A stretch of DNA of 5,551 nucleotides from Fibrobacterota bacterium. Lineage in GTDB: Bacteria > Fibrobacterota > Chitinivibrionia > Chitinivibrionales > JANQEN01. The stretch covers positions 1 through 5,551 of the forward strand of contig JAUXBV010000277.1 in the NCBI GenBank assembly GCA_030619215.1, in the 5' to 3' direction. Both the position numbers and the translations under genes were made by a program. Each line of letters opens with the position of its first letter. Position 1 is the first letter of the stretch. Shown piece after piece: positions 1 through 5,447 of the stretch. The notes below the pieces were generated by a model, which was not told the origin of the DNA, did not search any database, and was given only the letters and a program-made list of their open reading frames with translations.

Positions 1-470
1 ACCGGATATTTAATTCTTGTGAAAAGTTCCTTTGAAAAAAGTGCTATCGGATAGTCACTGACTTCTAAAAAACTACATCCCTCAAAAACTCCTTTAAAGT
101 GAAGGAAGTTTTCAAATAATACTTTATTGTTAAATGCTTCCTGAAGCTTCAATAATAGTTTTAATATCAATACCGGAGAGTAATAATGGGTTCCTGGCTT
201 CATTATTCTATTTTCATGGCATGCATTATCTATACATCTGACTATATTTACAACTCTTGAGAAATAATCATAAATGCATTGGTCAATCCAATCAGTTTGT
301 TTAACTGCTTTTTTGAGAACAGATCGATTTGCAGCTTCTATAAAAAGTGGATTGTAGAGATTTAATGAAGAAATCCTTTTATTAAACTCAGGCTTTTTAT
401 AATTCTCTAACAGCCATTTTCTAAGGGAAAATATAACCGTTTTCTTCTTTTTCTTTCTAATCCAATTCAC
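1..470 (-). CDS. Partial hypothetical protein (N-terminal 156 residues), cut by the left edge
   Basis: An uninterrupted reading frame runs on the minus strand from a GTG at 468-470 to the window edge: 156 codons plus two bases, no stop. A TGA lies two codons upstream (474-476), so this GTG is the first possible start. The next in-frame Met is only at residue 90. The ribosome site is weak (GGA about 10 nt upstream). I do not recognise the protein. Its N-terminus is very basic (Arg5, Lys6-Lys10) with no signal peptide. The middle is mixed helical-looking sequence with three Cys (69-84 region). Residues 93-100 read GTHYYSPV, and residues 134-150 (FLEVSDYPIALFSKELF) faintly recall motif I of SAM-dependent methyltransferases, but the motif glycines are missing, so this is only a hint. 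The base composition is more AT-rich than the genes at 732-3409. A long open frame in such AT-rich DNA supports real coding. It is divergent from the LTD gene. Confidence 0.7.
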   Translation of the reverse strand, partial: MNWIRKKKKKTVIFSLRKWLLENYKKPEFNKRISSLNLYNPLFIEAANRSVLKKAVKQTDWIDQCIYDYFSRVVNIVRCIDNACHENRIMKPGTHYYSPVLILKLLLKLQEAFNNKVLFENFLHFKGVFEGCSFLEVSDYPIALFSKELFTRIKYP

Positions 471-500
471 TATTCATAATTCCATTCGGTATAATTCTGC

Positions 501-528
501 CTAACAGAGAATTTATCACTAATATAAT
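501..528 (+). promoter_or_regulatory. Possible distal promoter for the LTD gene
   Basis: CTAACA at 501-506, a 16-nt spacer and a perfect TATAAT at 523-528. If used, the transcript would have a leader of nearly 200 nt before the ATG at 732. A second candidate (689-717) lies much closer to the gene, and the sequence does not decide between them. Confidence 0.3.
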
Positions 529-552
529 ATACAAAGCTTAATATTGTATGAA
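524..552 (-). promoter_or_regulatory. Possible sigma70-type promoter for the left-edge gene
   Basis: Read on the minus strand there is TTCATA (plus 547-552), a 17-nt spacer and TATTAT (plus 524-529). Each box is a fair match to the consensus. Transcription would start near 517, giving a leader of roughly 47 nt before the GTG at 470. The -10 box overlaps the plus-strand TATAAT at 523-528. AT-rich DNA gives many chance matches, so this is tentative. Confidence 0.3.
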
Positions 553-688
553 TAAATGAGAGTATGCGGCATAGAAAAAAAGGCAGCCTAAATTATGTCA
601 CTTCTTCTTTGGCGCTATTTTTTGTGGGCAGTTTCACATAATTCCTCATTTGTATTCCGTCTTTTATTATCTTCTTTATCTCTTTCTA

Positions 689-717
689 TTGTTAATTTTG
701 TTATGCCATTATCTAAT
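689..717 (+). promoter_or_regulatory. Possible proximal promoter giving a near-leaderless LTD mRNA
   Basis: TTGTTA at 689-694, a 17-nt spacer and TCTAAT at 712-717 (five of six matches to the -10 consensus). The start of transcription would fall near 724, only about 8 nt before the ATG at 732. This fits the absence of any Shine-Dalgarno-like purine run directly upstream of that ATG. The surrounding 600-730 region is T/C-rich on this strand. Confidence 0.35.
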
Positions 718-731
718 TCAAAGATTTTCGT

Positions 732-2471
732 ATGCTCAAGAAGATAGTAGTTCCCGGATTAAAATTATTTATACTAGCAACGGCACTTCTCCTCTCCTAT
801 TCATTACCGATATCTGCAACAATAAGAATTGCCATAACGGAAGTTCTAAAAGATCCGGTTGGCCTGGAAAGCGAATGCCCCGGCGGTAAAAGCCACGAGT
901 TTATTGAGATAGCAAATCTCGGCTCCGACACATTCAGAATTGAGTGTCTCTTTCTCTCTGATGGAAGCACTGTCGACTCTGTGATTCCCTGGCAGCCTCC
1001 CCTTTCCTGGCATTCAAACTGCTGCTTCAACCGTGATTATATTCTTCCGGGACAGTTCGCCCTTATTCTTGACAGGGACTACGAAGGATCACCGCCGGGC
1101 AGCTACTTTACCATTGCAGACAGCACCGTGATATTAACTGTCGATGCATCAAGCCTGGCTAGTGGCTTAACCACCACAAAAGGCCTTTTTCTTTTTAAAG
1201 GAACTGAGGATACAATAAGTGATTCTCTTGCAGCAATGCTCGATTCCGGCTACTGTGCCTCTTTAGAAGGCAGGGTGTACCATACACAACCTGAAAACAT
1301 ATCCGAGGGCTTTTCCAATGTCCCTGCAAATTTACTTTTTACTTCCTACACCTATATCGCAAGTCCCGACACATTAAGCATGGGCGCCTATGAATTCATG
1401 CAGGATGGCTGGGTCTGCGAATACAAGCTTTACAATCCGGGCTCTGCATCACCGGCGGTTACCTGCTCAATAGCGGTTCTTATGGCAGGGAAAGAGAGGC
1501 CAGAAAATGCAGCCTGGTCTGTTAAAATAGCTGATTCAACTGCGGTGATCGCATCGGGCACACTTCCGGATTCATTGTATCCTGTCTTGATCAATGTTAA
1601 TCTTCCCAAGGACAGTGTCTCTTATGAATTGAGTGTTGAAGAAAACGATAAAAAAGCGATAGTCGCTATTGATATTTCCAGCGTCTGGCTCCCCAGCTCA
1701 CCGATAAAGATCAATGAGATCTTTCCACGGGCCACTTCCAGTGTGCCGGAGTGGGTTGAGCTTGTCAATGTCTCATCAATGCCGGTCAATCTAAAAAACT
1801 GGCGATACGGTACTCCGGAAGGAACGGATAATACAATAGCCTCTTCCGACCTTATAATTAAGCCCGGTAATTTTCTCGTACTGACCAAAAGCAGCAGCCA
1901 GTTTTCAGTTGTCTATCCTGTAGGTGTTACGTACATCCAACCGGTAAGCTGGCAGTCTCTTGATAATTACAGGGATTCCCTGGTTCTGATCAGCTCTCTG
2001 GAAGATGCTCCCTGCGAAATAGTATACTACGATTACAACTGGTTCGACTCCTGGAATTACCAGTCTGTTGAAAGGGTCTCTCTTCAAAAAAGCGGAACCG
2101 ATAAAAGGGCCTGGGTTCTTGCTGAAAAGCCGTCACCCGGACAGCCTAATCCCGGAGCTATTTGGCAGTCGGTTGACAAGCCAAGCATGCATATCGGCCC
2201 CATTCCCTTTACACCCAATAATGACAGAATTGACGACTCTTTGAGTATCAGAATTACGTTACCCGCTTCGCAAAAAATCTCGATTGCGATATATGGGTTC
2301 AACGGAAGAAAACTCTATGATATGCCTGAGCCGATAGGTAAAAGAAGTACCTGGAATGGCCGGAAATCAGATGGTACACACGCACCTGCGGGGCCGTTTT
2401 TTGTTATTGCAACCATTACAAACAGCTCAAGAGAAACGCTTATCAGGAAAAAGGGTATTCTGTGGCGATAA
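732..2471 (+). CDS. Secreted protein with two lamin-tail-like domains and a FlgD-like C-terminal domain
   Basis: A 579-residue protein. An in-frame TAA at 714-716 makes the ATG at 732 the first Met. It begins a clean Sec signal peptide (basic MLKK, hydrophobic core about 11-24, likely cut after PISA at residue 29). Residues 31-155 form a first, divergent LTD: ITEV start, then HEFIEIANLGSDTF (55-68) and LSDG (75-78), with extra Cys at 72, 97 and 98. Residues 215-315 look like an Ig-type beta domain. Residues 323-475 form a more canonical LTD: IKINEIFPR, PEWVELVNVSS (339-349), the strand NLKNW. Residues 486-579 resemble FlgD-like / gliding-motility C-terminal domains: PIPFTPNNDRIDDSLSI (490-506) with an acidic loop, then WNGRKSDGTHAPAGPFFV (541-558). 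LTDs occur in many exported bacterial proteins, often beside hydrolase domains; none is visible here. Its role is therefore likely structural or adhesive at the envelope, by inference. No Shine-Dalgarno is visible. It overlaps the downstream barrel gene by 10 bases. Confidence 0.88.
   Translation: MLKKIVVPGLKLFILATALLLSYSLPISATIRIAITEVLKDPVGLESECPGGKSHEFIEIANLGSDTFRIECLFLSDGSTVDSVIPWQPPLSWHSNCCFNRDYILPGQFALILDRDYEGSPPGSYFTIADSTVILTVDASSLASGLTTTKGLFLFKGTEDTISDSLAAMLDSGYCASLEGRVYHTQPENISEGFSNVPANLLFTSYTYIASPDTLSMGAYEFMQDGWVCEYKLYNPGSASPAVTCSIAVLMAGKERPENAAWSVKIADSTAVIASGTLPDSLYPVLINVNLPKDSVSYELSVEENDKKAIVAIDISSVWLPSSPIKINEIFPRATSSVPEWVELVNVSSMPVNLKNWRYGTPEGTDNTIASSDLIIKPGNFLVLTKSSSQFSVVYPVGVTYIQPVSWQSLDNYRDSLVLISSLEDAPCEIVYYDYNWFDSWNYQSVERVSLQKSGTDKRAWVLAEKPSPGQPNPGAIWQSVDKPSMHIGPIPFTPNNDRIDDSLSIRITLPASQKISIAIYGFNGRKLYDMPEPIGKRSTWNGRKSDGTHAPAGPFFVIATITNSSRETLIRKKGILWR
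2445..2464 (+). promoter_or_regulatory. Ribosome binding site and GTG start of the barrel gene
   Basis: A purine run, AGGAAAAAGGG, at 2445-2455 ends 6 nt before the GTG at 2462-2464. It lies inside the last codons of the LTD gene. It supports the GTG as start although the start overlaps the upstream gene, and points to translational coupling. The next in-frame ATG is past the hydrophobic signal segment, so using it would remove the export signal. Confidence 0.6.
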
Positions 2472-3409
2472 ATTTGAAGAAAAAATCTTATCTCCATAAA
2501 ATTAATCCCTCTCCCATAAACAGGAGATGGCAAAGTCCCTACTTGTGGGGGAAGAAGGGTGAGGATTTCCCCAATATATTTATCATTCTTTGCTTTCTTA
2601 TCATCAGCTCATCCTATTCTGCGATAAACGACCCATTCCCAATGGGCTACTCAATGGTAAACTTCGGAACAATTCTGCAGGGCAACCGCACTTCCGGGAG
2701 GCAGCCGTGGATACCTGCATGCTTTGCAAAAGACAGCGCCCTGTTCAGCCTCTCATCAGCATATGTAAACTATTACGCTGCAATGGACAACCTTGAAGAT
2801 AAGGACTTCCGGCAGGCTGCAATCGGCTTCTGGCTTAACTTGAAAAAACTGAGTATAAAAAGTTCCGGCACTTTCTTTAATGCACTTGGCATTTACGAAG
2901 AGCAGAAAGGCTTCCTCTCCATCGGCACATCTATCACCGGATTTGTAAATATAAGCGCTGAGCTTGAAGCATACAGGGCAGGATTAATAGATAACAAAGA
3001 GGAATCCGAGACTGTTGTTTCAACAGGAATTTCTTTATGGGTTCCCTGGTCCTTTGCCTCCGCATCACTTTCCTGTAAGAATATAACCATAGAAAACGCG
3101 GCTCACCCCGGTTTCAGGCAGCCTTTTTCCATTTCATTAGGCATCCATACCATGCCACACCGTTTCGGATCGCAGGGAGTAGTAATAATAATTGAACCGG
3201 AGAATAAAACCGATATTCGGCTCTGTATTGGCGAAGAGTTTTTTATTCACAAAACAGTAGCAATAAGCGGTGCTGTTTCATCAAAACCACTTATGGTCAG
3301 CTTTGGAGTAACCTTCGCCTTGCCGTCATTCGGTGTAAACAGCGCATTTGTCTTTCACCCTGTTCTGGGGTGGTCGCAAGGGGTGGGAATGGAGTATGTA
3401 AAAAGGTAA
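2462..3409 (+). CDS. Predicted outer-membrane beta-barrel protein (PorV/UPF0164-like pattern)
   Basis: A 315-residue protein from a GTG start, out of frame with and overlapping the end of the LTD gene. The hydrophobic stretch at 38-54 (IFIILCFLIISSSYSA) followed by INDPF looks like a Sec signal core and cleavage site. It sits unusually far from the N-terminus because residues 14-37 appear to come from an inserted palindromic element; without them the N-terminus would be a normal signal peptide (MAINLKKKSYLHK joined to NIFIILC). The mature part is rich in alternating beta strands. Its C-terminal third follows the pattern of PorV/UPF0164-type barrels: DIRLCIGEEFF (251-261), a segment ending SSKPLMVSFGVTFALPSF, then SAFVFHPVLGWSQG and a terminal beta strand. 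The exact family is not certain. No catalytic motif is seen. It is probably made together with the LTD protein and could anchor or export it; that link is inferred from gene order only. Confidence 0.78.
   Translation: MAINLKKKSYLHKINPSPINRRWQSPYLWGKKGEDFPNIFIILCFLIISSSYSAINDPFPMGYSMVNFGTILQGNRTSGRQPWIPACFAKDSALFSLSSAYVNYYAAMDNLEDKDFRQAAIGFWLNLKKLSIKSSGTFFNALGIYEEQKGFLSIGTSITGFVNISAELEAYRAGLIDNKEESETVVSTGISLWVPWSFASASLSCKNITIENAAHPGFRQPFSISLGIHTMPHRFGSQGVVIIIEPENKTDIRLCIGEEFFIHKTVAISGAVSSKPLMVSFGVTFALPSFGVNSAFVFHPVLGWSQGVGMEYVKR
2501..2572 (+). repeat. Palindromic repeat-like element inserted in frame in the barrel gene
   Basis: Exactly 24 codons (residues 14-37, INPSP...EDFP) of GC-richer sequence interrupt the signal-peptide region. 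The outer arms are imperfect inverted repeats: AATCCCTCTCCC near 2505-2515 against GGGTGAGGATTT at 2557-2568 (9 of 12 positions match). Inside are two small hairpins: TCTCC (2510-2514) with GGAGA (2523-2527), and CCCTA (2537-2541) with TGGGG (2546-2550) around a CTTG loop. The CCCTCTCCC / GGGTGAGG words are typical of dispersed palindromic repeats seen in many bacterial genomes. Only one copy is in this window, so repeat status is inferred. The ends are chosen from the protein and could shift by a few bases. Confidence 0.5.
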
Positions 3410-3431
3410 GTCTGTTTATTAAACTGCTATC

Positions 3432-3776
3432 TCAGTCTTTTTCGATCTCTTCCTCACTCTCATAAATCTGCATTATCTTATCTAAAAAAAGTGCCTGCAA
3501 TTTTATCAGGCAATTTGTTGAGGTATTAACCAGGCATAAGGTTCCGAGGTTTTGTTTAACAATCTTTCTTGAATGCAGGATCAAACCGATAAGTAAACTG
3601 TGGATACTATCAATATTTGAGAAGTTAATGGCCACTTTACCCTTTTTATTATCTATCAGTTCGGATTCGATTCGATTTCGTACCTGAAGATAATTTTCCA
3701 TGTTAATTGAATCCGGAAGGGTTATCCACATATACCCCTTCTTATTCTCAATATGCAGGCCACGTATCTTAGTCAT
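3432..3776 (-). CDS. Single-domain STAS protein, anti-sigma-factor-antagonist type
   Basis: A 114-residue protein that is essentially one STAS domain. Strand VAINFSNIDSI (48-58), helix SLLIGLILHSRKIVKQ (60-75), strand TLCLVNTS (79-86), then IKLQALFLDKIMQIYESEEEI (91-111) line up with SpoIIAA/RsbV-type proteins in order and length. Such proteins bind an anti-sigma kinase and are switched by phosphorylation of the Ser in a DSSG motif. Here that motif reads H59-S60-L61-L62: the Ser aligned with SpoIIAA Ser58 is kept, but Asp is His and SG is LL, so ordinary regulation is doubtful. No partner kinase or phosphatase is in the window. The chosen ATG has no clear ribosome site; Met16 (3729-3731) has AAGG 5 nt upstream but would remove the first beta strand. 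The stop is 22 bases from the convergent barrel gene. The gene is AT-rich. A lipid-asymmetry MlaB-like role is an alternative. Confidence 0.82.
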   Translation of the reverse strand: MTKIRGLHIENKKGYMWITLPDSINMENYLQVRNRIESELIDNKKGKVAINFSNIDSIHSLLIGLILHSRKIVKQNLGTLCLVNTSTNCLIKLQALFLDKIMQIYESEEEIEKD

Positions 3777-3830
3777 TTTTTTCAGATATTTATTTTGAGA
3801 CAGTGTAATTGGAATATGAGAATAGAAAGC

Positions 3831-3866
3831 AAAAATAAAGCCCCGGCCTAAACTGACCGGGGCTTT
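3831..3866 (-). terminator. Intrinsic terminator of the cold-shock gene
   Basis: A perfect 10-bp stem, AAAGCCCCGG (3837-3846) against CCGGGGCTTT (3857-3866), encloses a 10-nt loop. Read on the minus strand, the stem is followed by a T-rich tract (3831-3839, TTTATTTTT). It begins 22 bases past the cold-shock stop codon. The plus-strand reading has only four T after the stem, so it works best for the minus strand. It separates the cold-shock gene from the STAS gene downstream. Confidence 0.9.
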
Positions 3867-3887
3867 TCAAGGGTATAATATGTAAAA

Positions 3888-4088
3888 TTATACCTTTGAG
3901 ACTTTTGTCGCTTGAAGCCCTTTAGGGCCCTGTTCAACTTCAAACTGAACCTGATCGCCTTCATCCAGAGTCTTGTAGCCGTCGCCTTCAATAGCTTTGA
4001 AGTGCACAAAGACGTCATTGCCTTCTTCCCTGGAGATGAAACCGTAGCCCTTTGAGCTGTTGAACCACTTGACAGTTCCTGTTTCCAT
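3888..4088 (-). CDS. csp: Cold-shock domain protein (CspA/CspB family)
   Basis: A 66-residue protein, the usual size for the family: one five-stranded OB-fold that binds single-stranded RNA and DNA and acts as a cytoplasmic RNA chaperone. Both nucleic-acid motifs are intact: [12 protein letters not shown] (7-18, containing RNP1) and DVFVHF (25-30, RNP2), followed by [27 protein letters not shown]. Compared with textbook CspB, SEKGFGF is SSKGYGF and HFSAI is HFKAI, both modest changes. The start is METGTVKWF at 4086-4088, set by homology and by a Shine-Dalgarno AAGGA (plus 4097-4101) 8 nt upstream. The frame stays open up to an ATG at 4202, but that extension is leader RNA, not protein. The gene has its own promoter and terminator, so it is monocistronic. 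The long leader suggests post-transcriptional control, as in E. coli cspA. Which paralogue it is cannot be told. Confidence 0.97.
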   Translation of the reverse strand: METGTVKWFNSSKGYGFISREEGNDVFVHFKAIEGDGYKTLDEGDQVQFEVEQGPKGLQATKVSKV

Positions 4089-4280
4089 TAAATCAATCCT
4101 TACTTTAAAAATATGTGGTACGTACTTCTGTATTCTCAACTGTTCCGGGCAAAAAAAAATCGCTTTGAATAGCCTTCTTGCGCCATTCTCCACGCTTTTC
4201 ATTTTGTATTACTATAATCTTCTTATAAAACTTTACCACCAAAAACAGAATAACGAAAAAACAGGTACAATTAATTACTT
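4089..4280 (-). promoter_or_regulatory. Long 5' leader of the cold-shock mRNA
   Basis: From the predicted transcription start near 4280 to the start codon is about 190 nt, similar in scale to the thermosensing leader of E. coli cspA (known for that family, inferred here). It carries the Shine-Dalgarno AAGGA at 4097-4101 and a run of nine T (plus-strand A at 4151-4159) just after a weak stem of CGC with GCG flanked by AAT/ATT. No sequence match to a named riboswitch or cold box was recognised. Confidence 0.5.
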
Positions 4281-4286
4281 ATGTAA

Positions 4287-4314
4287 ATTATACTATATAC
4301 ATTTTAAAAAGCAA
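4287..4314 (-). promoter_or_regulatory. Promoter of the cold-shock gene
   Basis: On the minus strand: TTGCTT (plus 4309-4314), a 16-nt spacer, then a perfect TATAAT (plus 4287-4292). This is the best promoter match in the window and points at the cold-shock gene, with a start near 4280. Confidence 0.6.
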
Positions 4315-4537
4315 CTATTTATTCTACTTTTGTAATTATTTACCACGTGAAATAATTAATAGTAAGTTATGAGAGGTATCCATATATCATAAACATAATA
4401 TTTCTATTTTATTATTCATGCTTTATTATTGGGGAAGTATAAAACGCTGTGAAATATTTTCTATAGAAGTGCTTATTAAAGCAATATAACATCCCGCTCA
4501 TTATGTAAAAGTTTTTATTACAAAGTATATAAGCAGC
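4315..4537. other. Non-coding gap with one inverted repeat
   Basis: With the leader and promoter next to it, the gene-free stretch covers 4089-4537. In this part I see no convincing open frame and no strong terminator for the gene at 4538. The one clear structure is a perfect 9-bp inverted repeat, TAATTATTT (4333-4341) and AAATAATTA (4350-4358), around an 8-base centre containing CACGTG. It lies roughly 55-80 bases upstream of the predicted cold-shock transcription start, so it could be an upstream regulatory site. A smaller TGCTT/AAGCA pair (4470-4483) is too short to interpret. Confidence 0.45.
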
Positions 4538-5368
4538 TTATTTCTCTATGGTAATAACATCCGAATAGGTTTCAATCCCATCATCAACTGAAAGGATATA
4601 TGCCCCATTTGGTATAAAAGGAAGCTGCCAGAAAAATGGGCCGTTTCTTTGATAGGATTTCTGCCTCAATATCTTTCCGGATACTGAATACAGGTAAAAA
4701 TCCGCTGACTCACATTCAGCAGGTAAAGTAATAAATAAACCTCTACCTCGAAGCTTGCGAACTGTCATATCCGGTACATAAAAATGCTTCTTTTTGGGTA
4801 ATATTCCAGTCGGCATATTACTTCGTACCGTAAAACATATTTTGTTGTATTGTGACCAGTCTCTGGTATTCGGAGTAAAATTCAAATGAAGTGTGGAACC
4901 AACTTCTCCTCCGAGCGGATTAGAATAAAAACAGTGCATATATTTAAATACACCCTGTATTATAGCAGCGTCAATTAGAGAGCCATCCCATACCAATGTA
5001 ACCTTCCACAATCTGTCATTGGTAACAAACCCTTGCCCGGGGCCGCTTATAGTATCTGGGTCATAACATTCAAAATCTTCAATGAGCAGTGTGTCGGAGC
5101 CATAAAGAGCTATTTCTTTCATATATAAGCTACCGGTGTCCCCACCATGATGATAGGGGTCAAAAGTAATCAATTGGATACTGTCTCTATTAACACCTGA
5201 TATGTCGAATTCAAGGATTTGCCAGTCACTCGCCTCGATATACATAGTATCTTTATACGCTGCTGTTCCTGAATTAGAAATGGATATGATAACGGTGTCT
5301 GATGAGCCATATACTGAAACTGAAAAAAATAGCGCTATTACTCCTTGTATCAATCCTTGAAATCTCAT
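4538..5368 (-). CDS. Secreted protein with CIA30/CBM-like beta-sandwich and Por-type C-terminal sorting domain
   Basis: A 276-residue exported protein. The Sec signal peptide covers residues 1 to about 21 (MRFQGLIQGVIALFFSVSVYG). Residues 24-95 form a beta-rich segment ending KEIALYGSDTLL. Residues 96-183 carry the marks of CIA30/CBM11-like galactose-binding folds: IEDFECYD (96-103), WKVTLVWDGS, then DWSQYNKICFTVRS (170-183). Residues 207-276 match the layout of Por (type IX) secretion C-terminal domains: RGRGLFITLP, FYLYSVSGKILRQKS (224-238), FFWQLPFIPNGAYILSVDDG, terminal ITIEK. It may bind polysaccharide and be delivered by a type IX-like route; no enzyme domain is present, so it is binding or structural rather than catalytic. 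Two Cys lie at 101 and 146, a third at 178. The start is supported by AAGGA (plus 5378-5382) 9 nt upstream of the ATG. No type IX machinery gene is in the window. Confidence 0.83.
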   Translation of the reverse strand: MRFQGLIQGVIALFFSVSVYGSSDTVIISISNSGTAAYKDTMYIEASDWQILEFDISGVNRDSIQLITFDPYHHGGDTGSLYMKEIALYGSDTLLIEDFECYDPDTISGPGQGFVTNDRLWKVTLVWDGSLIDAAIIQGVFKYMHCFYSNPLGGEVGSTLHLNFTPNTRDWSQYNKICFTVRSNMPTGILPKKKHFYVPDMTVRKLRGRGLFITLPAECESADFYLYSVSGKILRQKSYQRNGPFFWQLPFIPNGAYILSVDDGIETYSDVITIEK

Positions 5369-5418
5369 AAGACTTATTCCTTCTGATATCTATGTTTGAT
5401 TTAGAATATATTAAAGAT

Positions 5419-5447
5419 ATTATAAAATAATACTACATTAATATTGA
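5419..5447 (-). promoter_or_regulatory. Possible promoter for the secreted CBM-like gene
   Basis: On the minus strand a perfect TATAAT (plus 5419-5424) is preceded after about 17 nt by a poor -35 (TCAATA-like, three of six). The implied leader is about 40-45 nt and includes the AAGGA ribosome site. The region is extremely AT-rich, so chance matches are likely. Confidence 0.25.

Noticed and set aside
650..889. Open frame starting at TTG with a signal-peptide-like hydrophobic N-terminus (MYSVFYYLLYLFLLLILL)
   Set aside because: It has no ribosome site, its hydrophobicity comes from the T/C-rich upstream DNA, and its second half overlaps the well-supported LTD gene in another frame and reads as low-quality sequence.
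797..2533. Several minus-strand open frames of 60-88 codons across the LTD gene
   Set aside because: They lie fully inside or across the end of a strongly supported gene on the other strand and show no ribosome sites or recognisable products.
3410..3431. GTTT-ATT-AAAC mini-palindrome between the convergent barrel and STAS genes as a terminator
   Set aside because: The stem is only four AT-rich pairs and there is no GC-rich stem with a T tract at the right place.
4089..4202. In-frame N-terminal extension of the cold-shock protein by 38 residues
   Set aside because: The family starts at METGTVKWF, which has a good ribosome site 8 nt upstream. The ATG at 4202 has none, and the extension is unlike any cold-shock protein.
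4060..4335. Plus-strand open frame of 91 codons opposite the cold-shock start and leader
   Set aside because: It is antisense to the cold-shock gene and its leader, has no ribosome site, and reads as translated AT-rich non-coding DNA.
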